DNA of 25,090 nt from Neolecta irregularis DAH-3 (Eukaryota; Ascomycota; Neolectomycetes; Neolectales; Neolectaceae), in NCBI GenBank assembly GCA_001929475.1, contig LXFE01000478.1:1-25090 (forward strand), in the 5' to 3' direction. Below the pieces are notes generated by a model, which worked only from the letters and a program-made list of their open reading frames with translations, was not told the DNA's origin and searched no databases. The translations under genes and the position numbers were made by a program. Shown piece after piece: positions 8,173-19,263 of this stretch; positions within the stretch are counted from its first letter, which is position 1; the number at the start of each line of letters is the position of its first letter.

Positions 8173-11033
8173 ATGGCCCGCCTGAACCTGAACGCTCAGT
8201 CAAGTCCTGTCATCGATACAAAAAATGAATCTTCATCTGCCGAATCGCCTCAGGATAAATCTGTGGATTTATTTCTCGGTGACAGATTAAATAAACTCAA
8301 TTTATCGCCCATCTTCTCAAACAACGGGGGAGTACAAACGGATACAACGCCAAAATCGACTCGTAGAATCTGCACTCATGGTGATAGTACACCCTCGTGG
8401 AAAAAACCTCTGTCAGAAGTGATTAACTTGGAGACTCCAGAAGACTCAGATCTGCCACAGTCAATTGTTCCTCTAACCTATCCTTTTCAACCGCTCATCT
8501 CTGTAAACATCAGTCAACAGCAACTCGCGAAGTCAAGTCAACCGCTATATCCACCACTCACTAATCAATATCCCGCGAATCTACTCATCCCGTCAGTCTC
8601 TGCACAGAAACATGGCCCGAAATCAAAATTCTTCCAGCAAATAGCCACTATGAAAGATAAGAACAAGCGGGATGAAGTTCAATTTGGAAAGACAAGTACC
8701 ATCCTGTCACCTTTATCAAATGTGAAAGGCATGTTTTCAGTATACCATATATATACTGAGCTCCAGTCCAGAAACCGATATCAAGACCCACAAGTTCTTC
8801 CAACATTCCTAAAGGTACCTATCAGACATAGGCTGATACTGACTAAAGCCCCGTTTGGCCAACACAACACTTACAACGATATTCTCCCGACAAATTCTGC
8901 TGCATGGAATACAAAGTTCTTATCAAATTCCCAACCAGTAAAAGTACAAATCCCGAAAAACGATTCTCCAACCTGGACTCAATCACGCGAACAGAAATCT
9001 CCTATCACAAAATTAGACAGCCCACCTGACATGGGACATGGGCTTTTTACTGTTTCAGAGGCCGAAAAACACATAAAAGAATTATTCGCTGGGAATGTGA
9101 TCAATGAGGAAGAGGAGGCTGGAGAGCGAAGTAAATCGGTGGAAGGGTTGAATGTCGAGTTAATGGATCATCAAATTGATGGACTCACGTTTCTCAGAAA
9201 CAGAGAATCCGGTAAGAGCAAAGGTGGAATACTTGCAGATGATGTAACTTTCCTTGCTTTTCAAATCTTACAAACAGATGGGTCTTGGGAAAACCGTGCA
9301 AATACTCGCATTAATTCTCGCCAATCCTTCCCCATCAAAGAAACAGCCAACGCTTGTTGTTGTTCCGTTGTCTCTGCTCGATCAATGGCATCGAGAAATA
9401 TCAACTAAGACGAATCTCACAGTCCTTAAGCATCATGGTACAAAACGAGCAACATCAGGAGAAGGCATTCGAAAGCATGATATTATTGTGACGACTTATG
9501 ACATTATTCGCTCGGAATGGAATGGACTTGAGTATACAGAAAAGAACAAGGACGACGAATTTGGAATAGGCTGTTTTAAGGTTGTTTGGCATCGGATTGT
9601 CCTCGGTTTAATCTTTGTAAATTAAATGCTAACGCTCAGATGAGGCACAAATTATCAAAAACCGATCTTCAAAGGCAGCGAGAGCCGTGTGCGCCTTAGA
9701 TTCTCGAAACAAATGGTGTCTAACTGGAACTCCAATTCAAAATAGTGTAGACGAACTCTATTCTCTTATCAAATTTCTCCGCATTCAGCCATTTAGCGAC
9801 TTCTCACAGTGGAAGGAACGCATTTCTCAACCGATGAAAAGTGGCCATGGTGACAAAGCAATAAAAAGGTTGCACGCTTTTCTAGGAAAGATTTTGTTGC
9901 GGAGAACCAAAGAGTATCTGACATTAACCGGTAACAAACAATTGAAATTACCGCAGCGAAAAATCATTAACGACATCTGTGATTTTTCGGCAGTGGAAAG
10001 GGAATTTTACTCAAGGTTGGAGGCCACAGCTAATAAGACTCTGGATGAACTTGTTCATCAGGCTGAGGAGAGAGGGAAGGGTAATATGCTGAATATGCTG
10101 TGTCTCTTACTTCGGCTGAGGCAAGGCATGGATTACTCTCAGTATGAAATTGACCTATAGCGACTGTTCACTGGGAATTAGTTGCTCAGAAGTTAGATAT
10201 GAAATTGGCAGTGTCGGCTGGGGATTCAGTGGGAAAGAAAGAGCAGGCTGAGGAGATCGATGATGTTGCTGCATTGCTTAGTGGCCTAGGAATCGAGGAA
10301 CAAGCTACTCGGCGATGTGATATCTGTCTTACCGAGTTTGTCCATTTTTTTAGCCTCCTCGCTAATTGTAGATTGTCGGTAACAGATACTCCTAATGGAA
10401 AAAATTTATGTTTCGAGTGTCAAGAGCAAGGTCGCTCCATAACAAACCATAAGAGTATCATCACGTCGACCAAAGTGCGCAGGATGCTTGAGATTTTGAC
10501 AACCCGGGATGAAAGCGATCGAAAGACGATTGTATTTAGCCAATTCACTCAAATGTTCAATTTAATTGAACCGATGTTAGATGGTGCAGGAATCGGATAT
10601 GCGAGATGTTCGTTGCTTTTTATTTGATATTTTCTGATCAGTAGATGAAGGAAGCATGCCGAACTCCAAACGCGAAGAATCCCTTCGAAAACTCCGTGAA
10701 GATAACAAAACTCGGGTGCTTCTGTGTTCTCTAAAATGCGGGTCATTAGGTTTGACTTTGACCTCTGCTTCTAGAGTCATTCTTCTTGATGTCTGGTGGA
10801 ATCCTGCCGTGGAAAACCAAGCTATCGACCGTGTACATCGTATTGGTCAAATGAGAGATGTTGTCGTTCATAAAATCACAATTAAAGATACCGTAGAGGA
10901 GCGAATTGTTGCTATGCAGGAAAAGAAGAAGGCAATAGCTATGCAGGCACTAGGGGACTCCAAGGGCGGAAAGATGATTAGTAATAAATTAAGCTGGAGT
11001 GAGGCCTTGGCACTTTTTGGAAGGGATGGGTAA
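8173..11033 (+). CDS. SNF2-family DNA translocase of the Rad5/Rad16/Uls1 group
   Basis: These ATPases move along DNA to remodel chromatin or rescue damaged forks. Exons are 8173-9243, 9278-9605, 9640-10125, 10161-10335, 10372-10607 and 10645-11033 (894 residues). Introns are 34, 34, 35, 36 and 37 nt; the third begins with GC. Residues 1-320 are Ser/Pro-rich and probably disordered. Motif I GGILADDMGLGKT is split by intron 1 (Lys362); motif II is DEAQ (467-470, completed across intron 2); motif III is LTGTPIQN (494-501); motif VI lies in [13 protein letters not shown] (822-834). Between the lobes is a CDIC-x15-CFEC pair (Cys681, 684, 700, 703) where Rad5-type proteins carry an eight-ligand RING. 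This separates it from plain Snf2/ISWI proteins. Closest functional name uncertain: an Uls1-like or Rad5-like protein without a full RING. Confidence 0.88.
10126..10160 (+). other. GC-AG intron in the SNF2 gene
   Basis: A 35-nt intron starts GCATGG after CAAG and ends CTATAG. Removing it restores [18 protein letters not shown], matching the conserved RLRQ segment of SNF2 proteins. Reading through hits a stop (TAG), and no GT donor gives an in-frame product with a credible intron size. Confidence 0.8.
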
Positions 11034-11695
11034 GTTGATCTTTGTTTCTTTATTTGAAAAATGTTCCGGGGTGAAAGGCATTATTCTTAATTTCGCATTG
11101 ATTATGATAAGCTTAATCTTGTGAGGGATCTCTTTCAATCTTTTCCGTACAATTGTGTTACCTTCAATTATGACCAGTATGCTATTGAACATACTATAGT
11201 ACACACGATGTTGATTATATCTGCAATTTTGACTTGGTTTTTAACATCAGAAGCGGACATGTGCCCACATAAAGATTCCCATGTCTCATTATCAAAATTA
11301 AGCTAGGTAGGTCCAAGACAATTAATCTGACACAGTGATCTACAGAGCGCTTAATTTTTCACGCTAAGTCATGTCATTCTGCTGTTCTCAAAGATGAACG
11401 CTGTTACTTGAATACTCCAAGTTTATATGAGAAGTCGAATTGATAACAATAACGACAGTTAAACGAACTTCTAAAGAGATCCTTTCTTCCAGGGTCATTA
11501 AACTCAAGTAAACAAACCAGTTCTATTCCTGTTGGCTTAGTTGTCTGTGCGGTTCGAACTCATGGTGAGCCGAGCTTAACCTCCAAGTTGCCGTTCCGAC
11601 TTACCTTTGATCGCCCATCGCATCCCATAGACAATGCCCTCGCTTGCGGCTTTATCCCTCTGTTATCCCAGTTGATGTATTGTGCTCATATCTCT
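11034..11695. other. Intergenic region before MED13
   Basis: No gene is recognised. It should contain the SNF2 3' end and the MED13 promoter. A GGTTCGAAC string near 11550 resembles a tRNA T-loop, but no cloverleaf could be built around it. Confidence 0.5.
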
Positions 11696-14600
11696 ATGGA
11701 ATCACCTCTTCAGAAAGAAATCAACGTACTACGTCTGGTATAAAATTTCTACCAAATTCGGTATTTTAAGGTTGTAGTCAAACTTTCAGCAATTCACATT
11801 CAGATCATATCTTGCTATATCAAGTCGCGATAGGGAACCCATAACAAATCCTGGCCAGGGTCAAGTGCAATTACGAGAGGTCTGCTTGGACTTCACAAAA
11901 AGTGGAATACTAAGTTGTATCCATGGAGGTCAACTATGGGTATTTTCCTCAGATCGCATACCCGATGATGAGTTTAGCTTGAGAGGTGTGTTTTACAGTC
12001 TTGGAGAAGGAGCTCACTTTTAAGAGACCTCAATTGGAACATTGATTAGTTCATCATTGCTTGTTCCACCTGAGGAAACAACCTCACATATTCGACCGCA
12101 ACCCTACGTGCTCGCCTTTCTGACTGCAATCCGCAACCTAATTTCGTATAAATTTACCTCCGAATGGGGGTATACACCTTGCGGGTCATATTTATTACCG
12201 CCTCTGCCACTACAAAAATCCAACGAATTTTTAACTTATGTTGATCCGAATCCTCCGATTTCGTCGCCTCTTGTTGCAATTTCTTTCCAGCATACACCCA
12301 AAGGGACTTTTCTTCTCAGCGTCAAAAGACTGAAATATCGATTTATTCGCTTGACTGAAGCAAAAGTCAAGATTGAATCACGAACTCGACTGATTCTCGC
12401 CCCATCTGGATTTGTCGGATATCTCATCGGACCGGCCAAACCCCCTACGAAAGGCTTTGAAAGACTTAAAGGGGCTTTATTGTCTAGCGGGTTGAACTTT
12501 GATGTATCTGGAGACTGGATCCGAGTCGAACTCAAGCAAACGCCTGGAGATTACATGATTTGGCCTGCCCAGTTATGCTTCTTTCGCGAAAGATATACCA
12601 CTTTAGACAAAAAGGCTGGAATTGAATGCTGGAATTATATGGATGGAATATCTGGGTTGTCGAGAGACCTCGAGTTGGTGGAAAAGAAGCCAGAGCCACT
12701 CGATGAAGAACAAGTCGAATCGCCTTACAAGGAACCTGCTACGTATCCTACGCCGCCTCATGCAACCTCATTCCGACGCACTCCAAAGAACATTATGCAG
12801 AATACAAGCCAAACTTCTGATTCTTCTTGGGCTGAAGGTAGAAGGTCTAGTGCAGCCGATGCGTGGCAGCCTGATGATCTTGATGCGGAATTTGATATTG
12901 GACAAGTTCAAGTGACTGAGGCTGATTTTGATTTCTTCGATGAGGTTCCGAGATTAGGCACTGTACCTGACTGACTATTAGAAACCGTCTGTGTCTCCAT
13001 CTAACCTGCTGCCTACTGTCCCGAACAAGTCGAATTTAGATTCTCAGAAAACCCCTGATTCACAATTACGGTCGCCAGTAAATGACCAAACTGCTGAATT
13101 AAGACTATCAACAATAATTGATATCTCTTCCCCGCGACCAGCCTCTACAAACCTTCAAATGAATCCGTTGCAATCTCCTCGGACCTTTGATCCTTTACAT
13201 ATGTCGTCTTGCCCATCTTCGCCCGTCCTTGTCTACTCACAATCAAGCACTCCCTCATCCCGCATCTCAATGCCCTTTGTGTACAAGGCTAAGGCTATTC
13301 ACCCTCGAGTTAGACATACAAATAAGAAATACCTTTTCGGAGGTCGTTTTTGGTGTCCCCCTCCGAACATTTCCTCAAGTTCATCAGAATACGACGAAGA
13401 GGAAGAGATGGAATCTTTCGCTGAAATGAGATCCCTGCCTCACGGTGAGAAACGTAAACGTGAAGAGGATGGATCTGAAGAGAGAAATGAAAGATGTGTC
13501 CCGTTCATCGAGTCTCCATCTTCGCAAACTCCCACAGTCTCGACACCATTTTCAGTCGCAGATGATTTGCTTTTCAACTGGAATTCGGTTCTTCTCGAAG
13601 ATATTTCTCTCGAGGACTATCTTGGGGAATCTAGTATTTTAGAAGGCACGGAGTTTGATCATGTTGCAACTATACTCTGTGAACAGGTTCTTTATTGGGA
13701 AGAAATGCGCTTCCAGGGTGTTTTCAATGAAGTTAAAGGGGGAGATGCGCCTGAATTTAATCTTGTCAAGAAAGTATTGACTTCCATATTCGAGGAAAGT
13801 CCAGAAACACTCAAGCTCGGAGAATTTGCAGAGATCACCGATACTATGGAATCTGCGGGGTCAAATTCCGGGAGAATGTTACCCAAAACTACGCGGACTT
13901 TTAAATGTGAAGATCTTATATTTCAAATTGAGGTACCTGATGTCTTTATTGCCCGAAACGATCAGTATCTTGCACTAAATCCTTCGGCTTTATCTTTATG
14001 GCATAAGAACGGCTTCACGCCGCTAGCTGGACCGAAAAATATCGTCTCCTTTGTTCTCTACCCAGAGAGTGAGGGATTGACATATGCTGTCAATGCATTT
14101 CTTGATGAGCTGGCCGAAGTATATGAGCAATTCGGATTGGGAACACATTCTAGGGGAGTTCTGAAAGGATATACGAACACACGCGGAATGTGTCCTATTC
14201 CTTTAAATACGAAACATATGGACTTGAATTCTGGCTTGTCTAGTTTCCGAGATGCTTGTAATAAAATTGGTATGTTTTGTTCTGTTATATTCTGAACATT
14301 TAGGTCGATTGAGTGGTGACTTTACGGAAGACTATCAGAATATGGTTATTTATATGGTCAATCCTTTTCGATATCCTGCGGCTCTGGTATCATTATGTCA
14401 ATATTTCCTTCTGTTGAAGAAAATGTATTTATCATCGCTCGAGGAGTCCGGATTGACGATCGGAAGCGCAGTTATTTTACAGATACTACCCATCGATTTT
14501 ATGGTTGATAGTGCTGGTGTTCCCTTCCGAGCTCATTGGGATTTGAAAAAGTTGGCTTTCGAAATTTACGATAAGGCTGATTCTATCAACAAAGAATCGG

Positions 14601-15601
14601 ATGCCGAGGTGAGAGGGTTTTTCGAATAAGTAGCCTAACAGCTAGCCGATACTTACGCATAGTAATTCACGAATTAATTCTCCAGCATTTACACTCAAAA
14701 AACCCGTTCCGAAGACTATTCCTTTTAAGCTGTCATCACATGGGCCATCATCTCTATTACAAGAATCATCTACAATACACATCGGATACGCTACTTCAGC
14801 CGATCGTCGATGGATGTGTGTTACTTGGTGTGACGCGTACGGAGAATTTGCATATCGAAGGGCATTTTGCCTCGCTAGGCAAAGCACTCGCCCCCGAGAA
14901 TTTGGAGATATATGTCGAGAAGTCTGGGAATGTACGGTCGAGATCCTGCGGACTAAAAAGATTAAATGGAAAGTTGTTTTGTCCAAAGTTGGGGTAATGG
15001 GAACCACTGAGTTACCTGGTATTCATCTTTCTTGAACATTGCGATTGATCTTTGTAGGATGGCTCCAATTGATTCGCAGCAGTGGAGAAACCAACTTTTC
15101 AATCGTAATTCTTAACATCGACCTTCAACCGAGTATTCAGCTGGAGGAGATTCTAGGATTCAAATCTACACCATTGTCAACAGACTCGAATTACGAAGGA
15201 ATCGACTGCGATTTGAGAATTAGTAACGCGGATGACTTGGTTTGGGGTGTCCTTACAAATCATCGGATGAGGGTTGGAAGAGCCGGAGTGGATAACGACG
15301 GCGGTGACAACTTTCTTCGATTTAGTCTGGGAACGGGATTCTTGGTCAAACGAGTTAAAGGCGAACGGCCAAACATCCTTCAGGTATTCTGATCTCTATC
15401 ATGTTCTCTATTAATGAACAGGTAAATCTGCTTCATAGCGTGGACAAACCTGTTCAGCCAAAACTTAAGGATATTCTTATACAATTTCGAAACATGACAA
15501 CTTTTGGAATTGTCAAAGGCGTCTTGGCTAAGACAGAATGTATACCTTGGCATCTGTCAGCAGCAAACCAAATGCAGAAAATCCTCTCTTCATTGATGTA
15601 A
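11696..15601 (+). CDS. MED13: Mediator complex kinase-module subunit 13
   Basis: MED13 (yeast Ssn2/Srb9) links the CDK8-cyclin C kinase module to core Mediator and so regulates RNA polymerase II transcription in the nucleus. Exons are 11696-11737, 11778-11985, 12025-12944, 12982-14269, 14304-14608, 14646-15018, 15058-15383 and 15422-15601, giving 1213 residues; introns are 40, 39, 37, 34, 37, 39 and 38 nt. Family features: N-terminal INVLRLSNFQQFTFRSY and GGQLWVFSSD, MIWPAQLCFF, the acidic ADFDFFDE (383-390), a long Ser/Pro-rich acidic region, then the PIWI-like C-terminal half with GVLKGYTNTRG, VNPFRYPAALVSL, ADRRWMCVTWCDAYGE, REVWECTVEIL, LQPSIQLEEILGFKSTP and ECIPWHLSAA. Fungal orthologues are usually longer; this one is compact. 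Intron 5 uses the later of two AGs (CAGCTAG), because the earlier one gives a stop. The first exon (14 residues) is the weakest part. Confidence 0.9.
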
Positions 15602-16354
15602 ATACTCTTCTGCTTTCGTCTCTTGCGAGCTCTTCATTCTCTGTATTTTGATCATTGCAGCGACAAGGTTTTTGTGCATTTGTTTTTTCACCTTTTCTAA
15701 GGTATCTTCAAGTCTTTAGTTTCTTTGGTGTATATAGGCATTCGGATGGAGTTGGACGTGTCGTTTGTGCAGATTGACGGGATTTCGCATTCTTTAGGTG
15801 GGGTAATAGTATTTCTTGTATTGAAGCTGTACATATTCAAATTAGGAGAAATACTGTTTAAATTCTGACTTCTGGAAACGATTAGTGAACTAATATTATG
15901 GTCCTTGTTGATATTAGTCACAAATTTAATCTCTCTAGCGCAGATACAACTGAAAAAGGTGATATGAACGAGCGCCGAGACCGACAACCCTTTTAGTTGT
16001 GTCATACTACATTTTAAATCGAATTCGAACCAAAATTATTTCAAGTATTCGTTCTCTGTTGAAGAACTGATAACGTTGGAAGTGAAGTCCGTGGCTTTGG
16101 TTTCGAAGTGATCGCGAGAGTTCTCGCTGAAAAGGTAGATGACTTATTTGACTAATAGTTTGCAATTTTCGTGGGCATGTAAAGCGTACGGAACCTTTTT
16201 ACTTGTTTATTCTATCTCTTCCAGGTATTAACCTAGGAAAAAACACCCCGAGTTTCACCATAAACCCTACTATAACCTGAGGACACTATTTCGGAAAATC
16301 AAATCAAATGACTGGTCTCTTCCACTTTCTATATCCTTTGTTCTTTGCTTCGTA
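15602..16354. other. Intergenic region between MED13 and the F-box gene
   Basis: No coding frame with recognisable content was seen. It is A+T-rich and should carry the MED13 3' end and the F-box promoter. Confidence 0.5.
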
Positions 16355-17815
16355 ATGCTGTATCGTGCCCTCAAACTTTGTCCTGAAGTAACATCTCGGA
16401 TCTTTCATTATTTAGAAACCCCGGATCTTCGCAGTTGCGCTCTAGTTAATCGCCAATGGCGCGAAATTGGAATACCCCTGATATGGGAAGAAATCGATCA
16501 AGAAGTAAACATTGGGGATGTAGTTGATTACCTAGAATCGAATGATGAGAAGGCTGAGAGAGGAAAGTTTGTCCAGCGATGTTCATTTATTTTCAATCGT
16601 CAATCTTGTGCTTTGGATACGCATACCTATCTTCAATTCCTTCGATTCACGCCGAATCTTCGAGAAGTCTACATGTATCTCGAGATTGACCAAAAAGAGA
16701 TGATGGCAAAAGCGGCAAATGTGACATTATCTCTAGATGTTTTATCAGCGATCTCATGGGCTATCTCAAAGAGTTGCGTTTCATCAGTCGATATGAACAT
16801 CCAGGTCTGTCTTGACTCTTCGACCTCTCAGAATCTTTTACCACGCTCGACTTTGGATCGTCTCGCTCAAGCCCTGAAGTTGCTCAGCCCAATGATAATT
16901 CGCTTGAGAACCGGAATCATGCATTCTCGTCTTCAAGATATTATTCGAGCAATGCCTAATCTTTGCGAATTGTACTACAGCACTGGCATAACTGAAAAGG
17001 ACGCTTCATTCTTCATCCCTCCTGAAACCCGTTCATTCTCCATTGCGTATTCTAATCAACAAATGTGTAATACCTTTGAATTATCTTCGGAATCAGGGCA
17101 TCAGGTCGAAGAGTTGTCTATTGGTGGTATCCTTCTAAAGGAAACGTTCCTAGATAAAATGGGGATGTTTTCAAGATTGACGGAATTATCAATTACTAAT
17201 GCACACATTGAATTTCCAGCGACTCGTTACGCTGTGCCTTCCCTTTCTAGTCTCAAAATTTTCAATTTAACCGATTGTCGACTCTACACGCTATTCGCAG
17301 TTCAAATCCTTCGAAGTACCTTGGTTTTGCAAAGGTTCACTTGCAATCGTGTAGATGATCTTCGAAATTTCAATGATGATCTTTTGAAATTATTATCAAG
17401 CAAGGCGGAGCTCGTCGAATTAGAACTTCCACGGCCAAAAGACATTAATGAACGACCTTTATATACGCCCTGTGGAATCGCTATGCTATCTCGCTGTAAG
17501 CATCTCAAACTGCTCACGATTGGAATATTATCTGTTACATTTCGTCTCATCCTTGATTTAGGTCTCGCCTGTCCAGAACTGAACACCATCGTAATGCTGC
17601 CTTCCCATATCAAGGCATATAACTACAAAGAATTCAACGGACAAGGGGCGCTGGATATTTTATTGAAAGGCGTTGATCCACAACGAAGACTATTAAGACC
17701 AGCATTATTGTTCACTTCAGAGCATAGCTGTATTGATGTTGAATATATCAAAGAGACTTGGAAAGAAATGATGGATTTAATGAATGGGGGAGAATTTAGC
17801 GGGAGCGTGTGTTGA
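16355..17815 (+). CDS. F-box protein with leucine-rich-repeat-like C-terminus
   Basis: F-box proteins bind Skp1 and bring substrates to SCF ubiquitin ligases. The frame is intronless, 486 residues, with the ATG at 16355. The F-box is at residues 6-45: LCPEVTSRIFHYLETPDLRSCALVNRQWREIGIPLIWEEI, carrying the conserved P-E, I-F-x-Y-L, D-L, C-x-L-V-N-x-x-W and L-W positions. The rest shows irregular Leu-rich stretches such as LSSLKIFNLTDCRLYTLFAVQIL and CKHLKLLTIGIL spaced like degenerate LRRs, the usual substrate-binding layout of fungal F-box/LRR proteins. The substrate is unknown. It is flanked by MED13 upstream and, tail to tail, by the small heat-shock gene. Confidence 0.85.
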   Translation: MLYRALKLCPEVTSRIFHYLETPDLRSCALVNRQWREIGIPLIWEEIDQEVNIGDVVDYLESNDEKAERGKFVQRCSFIFNRQSCALDTHTYLQFLRFTPNLREVYMYLEIDQKEMMAKAANVTLSLDVLSAISWAISKSCVSSVDMNIQVCLDSSTSQNLLPRSTLDRLAQALKLLSPMIIRLRTGIMHSRLQDIIRAMPNLCELYYSTGITEKDASFFIPPETRSFSIAYSNQQMCNTFELSSESGHQVEELSIGGILLKETFLDKMGMFSRLTELSITNAHIEFPATRYAVPSLSSLKIFNLTDCRLYTLFAVQILRSTLVLQRFTCNRVDDLRNFNDDLLKLLSSKAELVELELPRPKDINERPLYTPCGIAMLSRCKHLKLLTIGILSVTFRLILDLGLACPELNTIVMLPSHIKAYNYKEFNGQGALDILLKGVDPQRRLLRPALLFTSEHSCIDVEYIKETWKEMMDLMNGGEFSGSVC

Positions 17816-18179
17816 AAATTATGTAAGGGAAAAGGGGCGGAACTTGCACTCGAGGACTTGTTCATTTTTGGAAGATATCTTATTACGGATATTGATAAAT
17901 TGTTTTTTTTCAGGTGAACTCTTAAACTGATATTTCTCAGTAAGCCGGCTTAGCCAAAAGTTGAATGGGATGAAAATGGGGGTATACTTGAAATACTACC
18001 TGATTTTCTGGAAGGTGTTCACTAGTATTGAGTGATGGTAACGAGGTGGCGGTTCTCGGGCTCCCCTGAACCACACCTGACTGGATAAAAATATGGATAA
18101 AAATATAGATTCATATGACTGGAATGATATTCAGCAGATACAAATGCACTGGTTCGAATGTCAGCCTCGTATGACCCCC
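17816..18179. other. Convergent intergenic region
   Basis: It lies between the stop codons of the F-box gene and the small heat-shock gene, so it should hold both 3' untranslated regions. Nothing else was recognised. Confidence 0.5.
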
Positions 18180-18652
18180 TTAGGCGATAGGAATTTTTCG
18201 AACTCCCTTGCCTTGAGCTGTTCGAATATCCAAAGTCAAGACTCCATCTGCCAATTTTGCGTCAATCTTTTCGGTGTCTGCCGGGGCTGGCAAAGTGACT
18301 GTTCGGGAGAAGAATCCGGATCGTCGGTCACTATACATTCTTCCCTTGTGTTCTTTTTTGCTCTCATCTTTGAATTCACCGCTGATCGTGAGTGAATTGT
18401 TTAGAGAGTCAAGGTTGATCGAGATGTCTTCTTTCTACTCCGGTTAGAAAGGAATGTTTGCAATCCACATGCCTTTATGCCGGGCAGTTCCATGTTAACT
18501 TTGACACATCCGTCTGCTTCATAAACCTCGAGGAGAGGACAAAGAGGCCTGACTCTGGAAGTTGACTGACTCTCTGCGGGTCGAAGTTGTCGTCGATCAT
18601 CCCAGGCCATAAAGTCTTGGACCAAATCGTGAAATGGTATCAATGAAGTCAT
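18180..18652 (-). CDS. Small heat-shock protein (Hsp20/alpha-crystallin family)
   Basis: Hsp20 proteins are ATP-independent holdases that form oligomers and keep unfolded proteins soluble. Two exons, 18652-18473 and 18434-18180, give 144 residues. The 38-nt intron is GC-AG (GCATGT to GAGTAG, with a TTCTAAC branch site) and its removal restores MELPGIKKEDISINL, a hallmark of the crystallin domain. Further family features: SGEF, YSDRRSGFFSRTVTLP, IDAKLADGVLTLDI, and the C-terminal IPI of the oligomerisation I-x-I motif (RKIPIA, the last residues). The ATG at 18652 is preferred over the in-frame TTG upstream. A TATA box and a strong heat-shock element lie just upstream. Confidence 0.93.
18435..18472 (-). 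other. GC-AG intron in the small heat-shock gene
   Basis: A 38-nt intron follows AAG, starts GCATGT, has TTCTAAC nine bases before the end, and ends GTAG. Only this splice joins PGIK to KEDISINL in frame. Changing C to T at position 2 would give a perfect GTATGT donor, which supports the call. Confidence 0.85.
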
Positions 18653-18687
18653 GCTTGTATTGTGTCGCAAAGCATGAGCTCGAGGGG

Positions 18688-18695
18688 TATTTATA
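18688..18695 (-). promoter_or_regulatory. TATA box of the small heat-shock gene
   Basis: The minus strand reads TATAAATA, 36 bp upstream of the ATG and 12 bp downstream of the heat-shock element. The spacing implies a very short leader. Confidence 0.7.
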
Positions 18696-18707
18696 ACCAG
18701 AGGTTCA

Positions 18708-18732
18708 CTTCTGGAGGTTTCTAGAAGACTCC
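18708..18732 (-). promoter_or_regulatory. Heat-shock element, five contiguous units
   Basis: Five adjacent 5-bp units carry, in plus-strand order, the cores TTC, GAG, TTC, GAA and CTC: the alternating inverted nTTCnnGAAn pattern bound by trimeric heat-shock factor, with two one-base departures. The central TTCTAGAA is perfect. It sits next to the TATA box of the Hsp20 gene, as expected for an HSF-driven promoter. Confidence 0.85.
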
Positions 18733-19034
18733 CCAGATCGTGATTCCTGTATGACGTATCATGACATGTTGTAAATACAGTTGTCTATTTCAGGATGGCC
18801 GTTTATTCGCGGTTGCTGCGCTCTGCAGGTCCGGGTGTAGGTGCAGCTGTCAAGCCGCTAGCTGTATGCAAGTAGGAATTGTTCTATGTGATGATCAGCA
18901 CCGAGACCAAGCTCGGCATACTTGCACGCACTTGTTATGCAATGCCGCGAGTGCTTGTGCCCGGGTATCGGCGATGACGATAATGGAGATGGTCACCACA
19001 GCGTCATTGCCCAGTGCTGCAAAGAAGTTGCGCG
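18733..19034. other. G+C-richer unassigned stretch
   Basis: Richer in G+C than its flanks. Open frames exist on both strands, but neither translation resembles a known domain and neither has a clean start. It could be more of the decayed duplicate that follows, or unrelated inserted DNA. Confidence 0.35.
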
Positions 19035-19263
19035 CCTCATTTGACAACCGACTGCCCTGCCCCGTTCTCACCGACACCAATCCATATTCTAGCCAAAGTT
19101 GCATACGCTTCTTCAGACGACAACCCCTCGCCTCTCCTCAAGAAATATCCCTGCAATGGACTTGTCAGAAGTCGTGGTTGAAGCAAGCGCAGAGAGTCGT
19201 TTTCAAAACGGAGATTACATTACTGACACTATAACGTTCATTCGTTGATCGAGCGGCTCTGTA
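19035..19263 (+). pseudogene. Decayed partial copy of the oxidoreductase gene's 5' part
   Basis: This stretch matches the coding sequence at about 19827-20088 of the intact gene downstream, same orientation. Shared blocks include CAACCGAC, AAAGTTGCATACGC, the segment around GTCGTGGTTGAAGCA, GCGCAGAGAG, GTTCATTCGT and GATCGAGCGGCTCT. Relative to the parent it has lost part of the Ala-Ser-Leu-Asn-Pro region (after GCATACGC) and part of the segment encoding HVYGKQSAAK, and carries many substitutions, so no matching protein frame survives. The parent's later exons have no counterpart here. It is a tandem duplication remnant. Confidence 0.85.

Noticed and set aside
9244-10644. Frame breaks suggesting a decayed SNF2 gene or several genes
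   Set aside because: All five breaks are explained by short introns and every helicase motif is restored in frame.
11541-11580. Possible tRNA (GGTTCGAAC T-loop)
   Set aside because: No matching T-stem, acceptor stem or anticodon arm could be found.
18761-19234. 157-codon plus-strand frame as a Cys-rich gene
   Set aside because: Its 3' part is the decayed oxidoreductase copy in the wrong frame; its 5' part matches nothing recognisable.
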